A stretch of 64,000 nucleotides of DNA, taken from the NCBI RefSeq assembly GCF_002310495.1, contig NZ_CP023344.1, positions 930,001 to 994,000 on the forward strand. The letters run 5' to 3'. This document shows positions 26,173 to 37,306 of this stretch, one piece after another. A model generated the notes under the pieces. It was not told the origin of the DNA. It saw only the letters and a list, made by a program, of their open reading frames with translations, and did not search any database. Source of the stretch: Nibricoccus aquaticus. Its GTDB lineage: Bacteria > Verrucomicrobiota > Verrucomicrobiia > Opitutales > Opitutaceae. The translations under genes and the position numbers were made by a program. Every line of letters starts with the position of its first letter. Position 1 is the stretch's first letter.

Positions 26173-27726
26173 ATGGTCCACTCGCGCGCATCTCTCGCGG
26201 CCCTCGTGCTGGCATTCCTCCTGCCCGCGTATTCGCCGACCGCACACGCGAGCATCTCCGACTACCGCATCGGCGACATCGTCCGCGAAGACATCTTCCC
26301 CCCGGCTTCGCCATCCGGCGAGCCCGCCCGCGACACAGCCTCCGACTCCCAACCGCGTGGGCAACGCCTCTACGCGGCCCCGCTCGTCCTCCGCTTCAAC
26401 CCCAAAAGCCCCGACGAAGCCGAAGTCTCCCTGCGCGCCGCCATCATCATGGCCCGCTACCACTTCCTCCGCGTCTTCCAGGAACAACTCCTCGGCCGCA
26501 CCCCCACTGAGGCTGACCTCGGCTCCCCCGCCTACACCCGCGCCGTCGCCGAAGTCTCCCGCAACGTCCCCGCCCACTTCCCCTTCGATCAACTCTCCCC
26601 TCTCTGGGTCCGCGGCGAAAGCGAGGAGACGCTCATCCTCACCCTCGCCCAGCCCATCCGCCAGGCGATGGCCAACATCATCGTCGACGACGCCACCAGC
26701 ACCACGCTCCCGCCCGAAAAATCCCTGCGCCTCGTCATCGTCAAAAACCTCGCCATGCCCCTCGGCGTCCGCGACCTCGACGGCCCGGGCCTGATCATCT
26801 CCCCCAGCAAAACCATCCGCCTCACCCAGGCCCGCGAACTCGTCGAAAATAACTTCCCCGCCGCCCAGCCCGGCCTCGCCCGCTTCGCCGCCACCTTCGT
26901 CCGCGCCAACACCCAGCTCGACTCCTTCGCCACCACGCTCCTCGAAAACCGCCCTCACCCCGCTCCCACCACCGTCACCTCCTCCCACCCAGGACAGGCG
27001 CTTCTTCGCAAAGGCCAGATCATCGACCGCCAGGCCCTCGAAACTCTCACCGCCCTCCGCGAAAAATCCCCAGCCCCCGCCCTCGCTCAACCCAGCCCCA
27101 TCACCTCCTCTCCGCCCGAAACGCGCGGGCAACGCCTTCACGCAACAACCGCACCTTCCTCGCCTACCCCACCGCTTGGGCCACGCCTCTACGCGGCGGA
27201 CTGGACACTCATCGCCACCTTCGGCGCCGCCCTCCTCGCCCTCGCCGGATTCTACGGCTTCAAGCGTGCCCGCAAATCCACTACGCCCGATCGCCAATCA
27301 TCCCGCCGCGCCGCACCGCGCCCCACGCCACGCGAGGAGCAACTCATCGTCCTCGACGACACTCCCGACTCCAACTGGCGCGACCACGCCCTTTTCCCCC
27401 GATCCCACGCCAGCCACGCCCCCGAAGCGACCCGTCCCGGCGCCCTCGCCCGGATGAAGGAAAAATTCGTCGGCACCCTCTTCCGCCACCGCGCCGAACT
27501 CCTCGCCGCCCAGCAAAAAGCCCAGGCCGATATGGAGCAGCTCGAACGCCGCCTCGAACAACTCCACGCCCCGCTCCAGCAACGCATCCAGGCCTACGAA
27601 AAACGTATCGCCGAGCTGGAACAAAAACTCGCGAACAAAGGCGAAGAAAACCGCCACCTCCTCGGCGCGAGCATCACCCTCGCCCGCCAGCAACTCGAAC
27701 GCCGCCGGTTCGACCTCCGACGGTAG
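26173..27726 (+). CDS. Unknown membrane-anchored protein with coiled coil and in-frame repeat insertions
   Basis: I do not recognise this 517-residue protein. It has a signal peptide (about 1-27, ending A-H-A), a periplasmic domain (about 75-250, alpha/beta with N-L-A-M-P-L-G-V-R-D), a Pro/Thr/Ser-rich linker, one membrane helix (about 346-362), a charged cytoplasmic linker and a C-terminal coiled coil (about 440-505). Three 9-residue segments, P-R-G-Q-R-L-Y-A-A at 61-69, T-R-G-Q-R-L-H-A-T at 317-325 and P-L-G-P-R-L-Y-A-A at 334-342, are translations of the palindromic repeat that is intergenic at 27850. All are in one frame and lie in linkers. The stop codon is in another repeat. Confidence 0.7.
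   Translation: MVHSRASLAALVLAFLLPAYSPTAHASISDYRIGDIVREDIFPPASPSGEPARDTASDSQPRGQRLYAAPLVLRFNPKSPDEAEVSLRAAIIMARYHFLRVFQEQLLGRTPTEADLGSPAYTRAVAEVSRNVPAHFPFDQLSPLWVRGESEETLILTLAQPIRQAMANIIVDDATSTTLPPEKSLRLVIVKNLAMPLGVRDLDGPGLIISPSKTIRLTQARELVENNFPAAQPGLARFAATFVRANTQLDSFATTLLENRPHPAPTTVTSSHPGQALLRKGQIIDRQALETLTALREKSPAPALAQPSPITSSPPETRGQRLHATTAPSSPTPPLGPRLYAADWTLIATFGAALLALAGFYGFKRARKSTTPDRQSSRRAAPRPTPREEQLIVLDDTPDSNWRDHALFPRSHASHAPEATRPGALARMKEKFVGTLFRHRAELLAAQQKAQADMEQLERRLEQLHAPLQQRIQAYEKRIAELEQKLANKGEENRHLLGASITLARQQLERRRFDLRR
26351..26378 (+). repeat. Palindromic repeat within coding sequence, copy A
   Basis: The 28 bases from AACCGCGTGG to TACGCGGC differ from the intergenic copy at 27850-27877 by a single base (CAACG against CTACG). 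Outer arms CCGCGT/ACGCGG and inner GGC/GCC can pair. It lies between the signal peptide region and the first folded domain of the protein. Confidence 0.8.
27121..27198 (+). repeat. Palindromic repeat within coding sequence, copies B and C
   Basis: Copy B (27121-27146) is the most degenerate; copy C (27171-27198) keeps the ACGCCTCTACGCGGC half exactly. Both are read in the same codon phase as copy A. They flank a Ser/Pro-rich segment just before the membrane helix. Confidence 0.72.
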
Positions 27727-27757
27727 GGCGGGTTAACCTTAACCCCGCCGGTTCGAC
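27722..27757 (+). repeat. GGCGGGTTAACCTTAACCCC palindromic repeat, copy 1
   Basis: This element supplies the TAG stop of the 517-residue protein. Near-identical copies are at 39201-39236 and 42843-42877. GGCGGG and CCCCGCC arms with complementary TTAA centres make a hairpin. There is no T run, so it is not a standard terminator. Confidence 0.75.
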
Positions 27758-27849
27758 TGCGGTGCCTCGGCACCGCTCTTCCCACACTCATCGCAGCGGC
27801 CCGCGCCCTTCGTCTCTTCGCGAGAAATCCCACTCAGCCTCCCTCAGGC

Positions 27850-27878
27850 AACCGCGTGGGCTACGCCTCTACGCGGCG
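27850..27878 (+). repeat. Palindromic repeat, intergenic copy D
   Basis: Intergenic reference copy of the element that occurs in frame at 26351, 27121 and 27171. On the minus strand its GCCGCGTAG supplies the last codons and the stop of the TPR protein gene. Confidence 0.78.
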
Positions 27879-28981
27879 CCCGACCGCTCCACCTTTAGCG
27901 CCTGCTCGTAGCTCTCGACCGATTCCGCGAAGCGCTCGAGCCGGTTGCACACCGCGCCCTTGTAGAGATACGCCAGCGTCTTCCGCTTATCCGCGCGGAT
28001 CGCCGCATCGTAACACTCAAGGGCCTCTTCATCGCGACGCAGCTGCTCCAACGCGGAACCTTTGCGCACCAGCGCCTCCGCATTCGCCGGCTCCGTCCGC
28101 AAAATCTCGTCGTAGCACGCGATCGCTTCACGCGCGCGGTTCAACTCCAGCAAAAGACTTCCTTTGCCCAGCAGCACCGCGACCGGATTTCCCTGCTCCG
28201 CACCCGTCCGCGTCGCCTTGCCCGCTGCACCGGGCGAGCCCGTTTGCACCGGAAACGGCGCCAGCGAAGCCATCGCCACCGGCCCGCTCGTTCCCGCCGT
28301 CGCCGCTGGCAACGCCGCAGCCGCCACCGTCGCTCCTTCCAGCTCCAGTATCCGTTTTTCCATCCGCTCCACGACCGACAACAGCCGCTGATTGGAAAAC
28401 GCCACCGCTTGATCCGCTCCAGCCAGCATCCCGTCCGTCAGCGCCAGCCCGCCCCGATCTCCCGGCGCCGCCAGCTGCAACTGCCGCTCCTTGCGCTCCA
28501 CAAACCGGTTCAATGCCCGCCACTGGAGAAACGGCGTCACTAACACCGCGAGCAATCCCAACGCCCCAAAAACCCCGCCGATCCAAAACACCAGCCGGTT
28601 AAATTCCTCCGCCTCCGCCCGCTGCCACGAACGCTCCGCCTCCGCCTGCTGCCACTCCATGCGCTGACGATCCCGCTCCACTTCAAACGACGATTTCATC
28701 GCGTCGATTTTCCCCATCAACGCCGTCGCCTGCGCGTTCGCCGCCGTCTCCGCCTCCAGCCGCGTAGCCGCCACCGCCAGCTGCGTCGCATGCAGCTCCT
28801 CCTTCACCTGCAAATACGCCTTCAACAAATCCGCCTGGCTCAGCTCCACCGGAGTTTTCGGAGCCGCCGCGGCAACTGGCGCCACCTGCTGTGCAAGTGC
28901 GACCGCATTCACTCCGAGAAAAAAACAGACAGCGCACCCAAGCGCGTGAAACCGAAAGAACGTCACCGTGCGAGTCATCAT
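27869..28981 (-). CDS. Membrane-anchored TPR protein
   Basis: A 370-residue protein with an N-terminal signal sequence (about 1-30), a periplasmic coiled coil rich in Glu/Gln/Arg (50-125), a membrane helix (about 131-153, I-G-G-V-F-G-A-L-G-L-L-A-V-L-V) and a C-terminal tetratricopeptide region (about 265-366) with A-I-A-C-Y-D-E-I-L-R-T-E-P-A-N-A-E-A-L typical of TPR units. It is probably a scaffold; the partner is unknown. The TAG stop lies within a palindromic repeat, so the last residues (S-G-A-A) may have been set by repeat insertion. It converges with the 517-residue coiled-coil protein, which has a similar anchored design. Confidence 0.75.
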   Translation of the reverse strand: MMTRTVTFFRFHALGCAVCFFLGVNAVALAQQVAPVAAAAPKTPVELSQADLLKAYLQVKEELHATQLAVAATRLEAETAANAQATALMGKIDAMKSSFEVERDRQRMEWQQAEAERSWQRAEAEEFNRLVFWIGGVFGALGLLAVLVTPFLQWRALNRFVERKERQLQLAAPGDRGGLALTDGMLAGADQAVAFSNQRLLSVVERMEKRILELEGATVAAAALPAATAGTSGPVAMASLAPFPVQTGSPGAAGKATRTGAEQGNPVAVLLGKGSLLLELNRAREAIACYDEILRTEPANAEALVRKGSALEQLRRDEEALECYDAAIRADKRKTLAYLYKGAVCNRLERFAESVESYEQALKVERSGAA

Positions 28982-29135
28982 AGCGGTGAGGAAACCGTGA
29001 AATGCCGACCCTCGTTGTCAAGGAGCGCGCCGCCTCCAACCCGAAGAAACCCGCCCAGCTGCAACTTCGCAGCACATGCCGTGTTCATTCTTCCAAACCA
29101 TCCGAAAACCTCCGCCCACTCCTTTCTCCTCTCCC

Positions 29136-29936
29136 ATGAATTCCATGCACGAAATCGACTACACGATCCACGGCGACGACATGCAGTTCGTCGAAATTGA
29201 ACTCGATCCCAGCGAAGCCGTCGTCGCCGAGGCCGGCGGCATGATGTTCATGGATGACGGCATCGCCATGGAGACGATCTTCGGCGACGGCTCGCAGCAA
29301 AACCGCGGCTTCATGAGCAGCCTCCTCGGCGCCGGCAAACGCCTCCTCACCGGCGAATCGCTCTTCATGACCGTCTTTCAAAACCAGGGCTCCGGTAAAC
29401 GCCGCGTCGCCTTCGGCGCACCCTACCCCGGCAAAATCATCCCGCTCCACCTCGCCGAACTCGGCGGCGAACTCATCGCGCAAAAAGACTCTTTCCTCTG
29501 CGCCGCCAAAGGCGTGTCCATCGGCATCGCCTTCCAAAAACGCCTGGGCGCCGGCCTCTTCGGCGGCGAGGGCTTCATCATGCAACGCCTCCAAGGCGAC
29601 GGCTGGGCCTTCGTCCACGCCGGCGGCACGCTCTACGAACGCACGCTCCAGCCCGGCGAAACTCTCCGCGTCGACACCGGCTGCATCGTCGCCTTCCAAC
29701 CCTCGGTCGACTACGATATCCAGATGGTCGGCGGCATTAAGACCGCGTTCTTCGGCGGCGAAGGCCTCTTCTTCGCCACACTCCGCGGCCCCGGCAAAGT
29801 CTGGCTGCAATCGCTCCCCTTCTCCCGCCTCGCCGGCCGCATCGTCGCCGCCGCTCCTCAGACAGGACGCGGAGGCCGCGAAGAAGGCTCCGTCCTCGGC
29901 GGCCTCGGCCGCATGCTGGACGGCGACAACCGCTAA
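29136..29936 (+). CDS. AIM24/TIGR00266 family protein
   Basis: A 266-residue AIM24-family protein, a beta-helix-like trimer-forming fold found in many bacteria and in yeast mitochondria, function unclear. Family features are E-A-G-G-M-M-F-M near 33-40, [10 protein letters not shown] near 93-99, the [10 protein letters not shown] strand and [14 protein letters not shown] 29136 is used, with a second ATG three codons on. It is divergent from the TPR gene; the 154-base spacer shows no clear promoter. Confidence 0.85.
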   Translation: MNSMHEIDYTIHGDDMQFVEIELDPSEAVVAEAGGMMFMDDGIAMETIFGDGSQQNRGFMSSLLGAGKRLLTGESLFMTVFQNQGSGKRRVAFGAPYPGKIIPLHLAELGGELIAQKDSFLCAAKGVSIGIAFQKRLGAGLFGGEGFIMQRLQGDGWAFVHAGGTLYERTLQPGETLRVDTGCIVAFQPSVDYDIQMVGGIKTAFFGGEGLFFATLRGPGKVWLQSLPFSRLAGRIVAAAPQTGRGGREEGSVLGGLGRMLDGDNR

Positions 29937-30072
29937 CTCCGTTGGCCCGATTCCGTTGGAGGCGCGACGCCCCCGTCGCGCGTAACCGTCGCCCACTTCC
30001 AAGGTGGAACGCGCGGTCCCTGGCGCGTTTTGCGTAGCTCAGCCGTAGGTCCGCACCTCTGGTGCGCGCCGC
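29937..30072. repeat. Palindromic repeats between convergent genes
   Basis: 29956-29987 is the GGAGGCGCGACGCCCCCGTC element; 30001-30028 the GGTGGAACGCGCGGTCCCTG element; and 30028-30070 a GTAGGTCCGCACCTCTGGTG hairpin. Three different repeats are thus stacked in 140 bases between the AIM24 gene and the macro-domain gene. Confidence 0.65.
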
Positions 30073-30075
30073 TCT

Positions 30076-30585
30076 TCATTTCTTCGATTCCCGATAGGCC
30101 ACTGCCATCGCAGCAGCCGCTTCGTCCGGCTCAACTTGACCAACTCCGGTACATAATCCGGGACAATAAACATCCGTAAGCAGAGACGCATGCGCCGCCT
30201 GTGCTCTGATCACTGCACGCAACGCCCGCGCAGCATTGAACGCACTCACCGCTTCCGGCATGAGCATGGTCGGCGCGACAATCATGTACGGTATTCGATT
30301 GTTACCGGTCGGAATCACCAAACTCGTACCCAGCGGCAGGTAACCTTCAGGCCGAGCTGCGACCGCTGCACGAACCTTGTCTTCGATCTGCTGCCCAAAG
30401 TGGCGGCGATATACCGCGTCGATTCCGCCATCCATGAAACCGTAGCTGTTCGCAGGTGATACGACACTAACTTCTGCCACATCTAAAATATCTCCAAAGG
30501 AAACCGTTACCTCGGGAAACGAGCTGAACGCTCGTCCCAAAGCGGCCACGACATCTTGATTTTGATCAACGAAGTGCAGCCTCAT
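30076..30585 (-). CDS. Macro-domain protein
   Basis: A 169-residue single-domain protein with the macro fold: F-G-D-I-L-D near 30-35, S-P-A-N-S-Y-G-F-M-D-G-G-I-D at 43-56 as the ADP-ribose-binding loop, and P-G-L-C-T-G-V-G at about 142-149 as the second loop. Macro domains bind or hydrolyse ADP-ribose derivatives. The DNA is visibly less GC-rich and uses more A/T-ending codons than its neighbours, which suggests recent transfer. It begins 21 bases after the stop of the large metH fragment on the same strand, so it could be the last gene of that operon. Confidence 0.82.
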   Translation of the reverse strand: MRLHFVDQNQDVVAALGRAFSSFPEVTVSFGDILDVAEVSVVSPANSYGFMDGGIDAVYRRHFGQQIEDKVRAAVAARPEGYLPLGTSLVIPTGNNRIPYMIVAPTMLMPEAVSAFNAARALRAVIRAQAAHASLLTDVYCPGLCTGVGQVEPDEAAAAMAVAYRESKK

Positions 30586-30606
30586 GTTTAGAGCGTCTTC
30601 GCTCCC

Positions 30607-33275
<2,669 letters not shown>

Positions 33276-33279
<4 letters not shown>

Positions 33280-34295
33280 AGTGAGAAAAATTCAGGATGC
33301 AGCATTCGCGAGACGCCCGCGCCCGCCGCAAACGTGACCAGCGTCGCCAGCACAACCAACACATAAGTGAGCCGCAGATCGCCCGCGTCCGCCCCCGCCG
33401 GATCGCCCGGATCGCCCAGCCACACATCCGCGACGAGCACGCCGTTCTTATAAATCGGCCCGATCAACCGCCGCTGAATCGCCCCCGCCGTCGCGGCCTC
33501 GGGCCAGCCGCTATTCGGCCCCGGCACCAGCGCATGCCCCGCAACCGCCGCTCGCCAAGCCTTGCGCGCCGAGCACCCCGGCACGACCGCACCGAGACCG
33601 CTGATCAACACCGCGCTCCAACGCGCCCAGAGAAAATTCGCCACATCATCCAGCCGCGCCCCGCACCACCCAAAGCGCAGATAACGCTCGGTCTTATAAC
33701 CCACCATGCTGTCCATCGTGCTCACGATTTTGAACACCACCGCTCCCAGCGGCCCAAACGCCACCGCATAAACCAGAGGCGACAACACGCCATCAACGAG
33801 GTTCTCGCTCAAGCTCTCCACCGCAGCGCGCCCACACGCCCGCGCATCCATCTTGTCCGTATCGCGCCCCACCAACATCGCAATCGCCGTCCGCGCACTC
33901 TCTGCATCGTCCCTCTTCACCGCCCGCGCAACGCGTTCACCGTGCGCGATCAAATCCCGCAGCGCAAAACACGCCCACAACACCACCCCCGCCACCACAT
34001 CCAGCACCCACGGATGCACCGCCGCAGCTCCCCCAAGTAACGCCACACACACCGGCACCACCATCGCGATCAGCAGCAAAAACAAGATCACTCCACCCGC
34101 ATACCCATTCGCACCCACGCGAAATAACACCCGCTCATACGCACTCAGCAAATTCCCGAGCAACCGTATCGGATGCCACCGAAACACCGGATCGCCAATC
34201 AACGCATCCAGCCCCAGCCCGATCGCTGCCCACAGCAAAAACCGCGGCTCAAAAAATCCAGTCACCGCATCAAGCGTCTGCAGCACCACGTTCAT
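33276..34295 (-). CDS. cbiB: Adenosylcobinamide-phosphate synthase
   Basis: A 339-residue integral membrane enzyme that joins aminopropanol phosphate (or aminopropanol) to adenosylcobyric acid. Family marks include G-D-P-x-x-x-x-H-P-I-R-L-L-G at about 34-47, [14 protein letters not shown] at about 165-178, an [10 protein letters not shown] loop near 198 and [10 protein letters not shown] near 258. About five hydrophobic helices are visible. It overlaps cbiZ upstream and metH downstream by four bases each, so the three are translationally coupled. Here it would rebuild cobinamide from the cobyric acid released by CbiZ. Confidence 0.93.
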
Positions 34296-35611
34296 CCGCG
34301 TCCTCCAAGATAAGTCGCATCACCATCACCGTGCTTAGGCGACATCACACCATCCACTCGTCTCCACTTCAACCGCCACCCCGCGACCATCGCCGCAGCG
34401 ACGATCTCCGTCACCACTCTACTCGCCACCCACGCCTCCGCCCCTTCGCGCCCTTCGCCCCTTCGCGAAAAAAACGCTTTCGTCGCCAGCGCGCCGCGCA
34501 CCTCCGCAAACGCCTCCGCTTTCGCCGCGAGCCCGACCGCCAGCAACGCCGCCTGATTCAGCAACGCCTCATGCGCGACAGAACTCCCAAGCGTCCCGAA
34601 CTGCACGCGATCCAGCACCGCCGCGATCGCATACGCCGCCGCCGAAACCTGCGGCTCATGAATCACCGCCTGCCAGTTCGCCACGAACAGCTCGAACTCA
34701 TCACTAGAAAACCGTTTTGCGATCAGCTCCTTTAACACCGCCTCCTTCACACCAAACCGTCCCAGCGCGTGGAAAATCGACCGCGTGTAACTCGCCTCCA
34801 ACCCATTCTGCCAGCGCAACGCCTCCAGCGTCGCCGCCCGCACTGCATCCCCGATCAACTTTCCCGCCTTCGTATGCTGCCCCGTCCACGTGCGAAGCGT
34901 CGCCCCACTCTGCGGCGTCGCCAGCGCATACTGATCCGTGCCCGTACCCGTCGCCAGCCGCGTAGAATATTTGCTCCCGATGGCCAGCTCCAGCAAAGCA
35001 CTCGTCTTCGCCTCCGTCATCGTCACCACCGCCCGCGCCAGCGCCGTCGCATTCAGCGGCGACGAAAACAACAGCAGCGTGTTGATCGTGCCGTGCGCCA
35101 CGCCCGCAGGCTTCAACGCCACATCAGATCCATCACGTCGCAACTCACACGTCTCCGCCTTCTCCGACGTCTTCACCCACGCACCATTCACCTCGTCGTA
35201 ATGCGCCGGATCGCCCGCGCTTCCCGCGTTGCCGCTCACACCCGCAGTCACGATCGCCGTCACCGACAAATCCGCCCACGTGCGCGTCGCCACACCAAGA
35301 TACTGCATGTTCGCCGCCGTCCCCATCACCGCCGTTTCCTCCGGCTTCAATCCCAGCTCCGCGCACACATGCGCCTGATAGCCCACCGGCCCCAGCCCGT
35401 TGATCAAATCCGCCCGCGCCTGATCCTTCGCCCCTTCGCAGCTCTGGTGATTCACCAAAAACCGCACATCGCTCCGCGTCCCGCCATTCCACGCGCATGT
35501 GCTCATCACCAACGCCGGCTCCCTCAACGCCACCACGACATGACGCCCGCGCCGCGTCACCGCCGCAAACGACGACTCGAAAACCGGCACGTCTGAAAAA
35601 AACTCACTCAT
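34292..35611 (-). CDS. cbiZ: Adenosylcobinamide amidohydrolase CbiZ with C-terminal extension
   Basis: CbiZ removes the aminopropanol (nucleotide-loop) side chain from cobinamides, and in some bacteria from pseudocobalamin, giving cobyric acid for rebuilding. The first 270 residues show the CbiZ domain: N-H-Q-S-C-E near 54-59, M-G-T-A-A-N-M near 95-101, T-A-G-V-S-G-N-A-G near 122-130 and A-T-G-T-G-T-D-Q near 217-224. The protein is 439 residues, far longer than the roughly 220 usual. The extra, Ala-rich helical region (about 275-439) is not recognised. ATG 35611 is used. It lies between the two metH parts and overlaps cbiB. Confidence 0.88.
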   Translation of the reverse strand: MSEFFSDVPVFESSFAAVTRRGRHVVVALREPALVMSTCAWNGGTRSDVRFLVNHQSCEGAKDQARADLINGLGPVGYQAHVCAELGLKPEETAVMGTAANMQYLGVATRTWADLSVTAIVTAGVSGNAGSAGDPAHYDEVNGAWVKTSEKAETCELRRDGSDVALKPAGVAHGTINTLLLFSSPLNATALARAVVTMTEAKTSALLELAIGSKYSTRLATGTGTDQYALATPQSGATLRTWTGQHTKAGKLIGDAVRAATLEALRWQNGLEASYTRSIFHALGRFGVKEAVLKELIAKRFSSDEFELFVANWQAVIHEPQVSAAAYAIAAVLDRVQFGTLGSSVAHEALLNQAALLAVGLAAKAEAFAEVRGALATKAFFSRRGEGREGAEAWVASRVVTEIVAAAMVAGWRLKWRRVDGVMSPKHGDGDATYLGGRG

Positions 35612-35623
35612 TGCTCGTACTCT

Positions 35624-35650
35624 GCGCTCTCTGCGTCTCCGCGGTGAATC
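35624..35650 (+). repeat. CTCTGCGTCTCCGCGGT dispersed repeat inside the metH operon
   Basis: Located in the 49-base spacer between the small metH part and cbiZ. The same words recur at 44588-44620. In reverse it begins the spurious R-G-D-A-E-S-A-E peptide. Confidence 0.6.
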
Positions 35651-35660
35651 ATCCGTGCGC

Positions 35661-36734
35661 TCAGCCCACCAGCAACGGCTCCAGTCCGCTCAGCCGCATC
35701 GCCACCGGGATCTCCGGCAGCTTTCGCGTCGGCAGCCCGCGCACCGCCTTCGCGATCGCGCCGATATGCGGCGGCGTCGATCCGCAGCACCCGCCGACCA
35801 TGTTGACCAGCCCGGCATCCGCGAACTCCCTCAACACCGCCGCCATGTCCGCCGGCGTCTCGTCATAGCCGCCAAACGCATTCGGCAGACCCGCGTTCGG
35901 ATAACACGTCACATAACAGTCCGCCACGCGCGCGAGTTCCTCGATGTATGGCCGCATCGCCCGCCCGCCGAGCGCGCAATTGATCCCCACCGAAAACGGC
36001 TTTGCATGACGGATCGAATTATAAAACGCCTCCGTCGTCTGCCCCGACAGCGTGCGCCCCGACGCATCCGTGATCGTTACGCTGATCATCACCGGCAGCC
36101 GCCGCCCGATCTCCTCAAAAACCCCTTCCGCCGCAAACAGCGCCGCCTTCGAATTCAGCGTATCGAAAATCGTCTCAATCAAGAGCGCGTCCACGCCGCC
36201 TTCGATCAACGCCCGGATCTGCTGCGTGTAAGCCTCTACGACCTGCTTCCAACTCACGGCCCGATAATCCGGCCGGTTCACATCGGGCGACATCGACAGC
36301 GTCCGGTTCAACGGCCCGATCGCTCCCGCCACGAAACACCGCCGACCCGGCGTCGCCGCCTCCGCCCGTTTCGCCGCCCGCTTCGCGCAAGCCACCGCCG
36401 CGAGATTCAGCTCCGTCACGATCTCTTCCAGATGATAATCCGCCTGCCCGATCGTCGTCGTGCTAAACGTATTCGTCTCCACCATGTCCGCGCCCGCCGC
36501 GAAGTAGTTGAAATGAATTTCTTCGATGATGTCCGGCCGCGTCAGACACAGCAGGTCGTTGTTGCCCTTCAGATCGTGCGGAAACGCCTTGAAGCGCTCC
36601 CCGCGAAAATCCCTCTCCTCCAATCCGTACGTCTGCACCATCGACCCCATCGCCCCGTCCAGCACCGCGATCCTGCTCTCAAAAAGCGCGCGCAACTCAG
36701 CAAAAGACGATGATTCTGGGAGTGTGTTAGCCAT
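35661..36734 (-). CDS. metH: Methionine synthase, homocysteine-binding part
   Basis: A 357-residue homocysteine S-methyltransferase domain. It has D-G-A-M-G-S at 26-31, E-T-N-T-F at 86-90 and the zinc-ligand cysteines C253 (G-I-N-C-A-L-G-G) and C316/C317 ([10 protein letters not shown]). The C terminus, M-R-L-S-G-L-E-P-L, is the linker that in intact MetH runs straight into the pterin domain, and here the protein ends three residues later. The pterin, B12 and activation domains are encoded separately at 30607-33279. ATG 36734 is preferred to the TTG at 36746. First gene of the operon. Confidence 0.92.
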   Translation of the reverse strand: MANTLPESSSFAELRALFESRIAVLDGAMGSMVQTYGLEERDFRGERFKAFPHDLKGNNDLLCLTRPDIIEEIHFNYFAAGADMVETNTFSTTTIGQADYHLEEIVTELNLAAVACAKRAAKRAEAATPGRRCFVAGAIGPLNRTLSMSPDVNRPDYRAVSWKQVVEAYTQQIRALIEGGVDALLIETIFDTLNSKAALFAAEGVFEEIGRRLPVMISVTITDASGRTLSGQTTEAFYNSIRHAKPFSVGINCALGGRAMRPYIEELARVADCYVTCYPNAGLPNAFGGYDETPADMAAVLREFADAGLVNMVGGCCGSTPPHIGAIAKAVRGLPTRKLPEIPVAMRLSGLEPLLVG

Positions 36735-36850
36735 GATTAGATTCAATATATCGTCACATCAGGATTCAAAGATATGTTCTTGGCAAGCGCCACGTCGTCT
36801 GTCTTCACCTCACCCCGCCGACGCTGGCACCCGGTTCATCCCGGGCAAGA
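36735..36850 (-). promoter_or_regulatory. Leader/promoter region of the split metH operon, hairpin of unknown type
   Basis: Just upstream of the start is an AT-rich patch (36735-36785, with TATATT and TTGAAT) unlike the surrounding DNA, the likely promoter. Further upstream, 36830-36845 forms CCCGG-GATGAA-CCGGG on the minus strand, superficially like helix P3 of SAM-I riboswitches. The other conserved SAM-I segments are not seen, so I do not call it one. Confidence 0.35.
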
Positions 36851-36904
36851 GCAGCCAACGCGGAAATCTTCGCAAAAAACGCCCCAACACGGTCGTTGCC
36901 CGCG

Positions 36905-37190
36905 CCGGTTTCCCCGCCGAAAACTCATCGCCGACGTCAGCCGTTCTTTTGAAAGCCCGAGGCAACGGGGAAGGCCGTGAAAACCGGCCACAGTTGCGCT
37001 GCGGTAACGCATCAGTCCAAAGCTCTCCCGCGCGGTTCACATCGCGCGGCCAAGCCAATCGGTCTCACACCCGGTGAAGGCGGAGCAGAGGCAGGCACAC
37101 GCGACCACGCGTACGCCACAAATGCGGAGTCCGAACATCCACGCCTCAGGCACTCACGCCTCCACCGCGAAACTTTTGCGCGCGGTGGAT
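36905..37190 (+). promoter_or_regulatory. Cobalamin (AdoCbl-type) riboswitch upstream of btuB
   Basis: The conserved blocks occur in the right order and spacing: GGGGAA (36967-36972); the hairpin GGCCG-TGAAAA-CCGGCC (36973-36989), matching the GTGaaAaTCC core; GCGGTAA (37001-37007); AGCCAATCGG...GTGAAGGCGG (37053-37083), matching the paired AGCCACTG/GGGAAGGC arms; and a B12 box AGTCCGAACATCCACGCC (37128-37145). A strong hairpin with CCACCGCG/CGCGGTGG arms follows (37161-37188) and may be the expression platform. A second fold with GTCTG/CAGAC arms lies right before the btuB ATG. It is expected to repress corrinoid import when adenosylcobalamin is plentiful. Confidence 0.82.
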
Positions 37191-37306
37191 TCGAAAACTT
37201 CATCGCAAAAATGAAGCGTGAGAGCAGTGCCTGCGCGTGCATCCGTCCATCATCGGTCGGCCCCCGTGTTGTCTGCTCTTACTCTAGTTAAGACAGACCA
37301 ACACAC

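Noticed and set aside
36830-36845. SAM-I riboswitch before metH
   Set aside because: Only one P3-like hairpin (CCCGG-GATGAA-CCGGG) fits; the other conserved SAM-I segments are missing. Kept only as a leader of unknown type.
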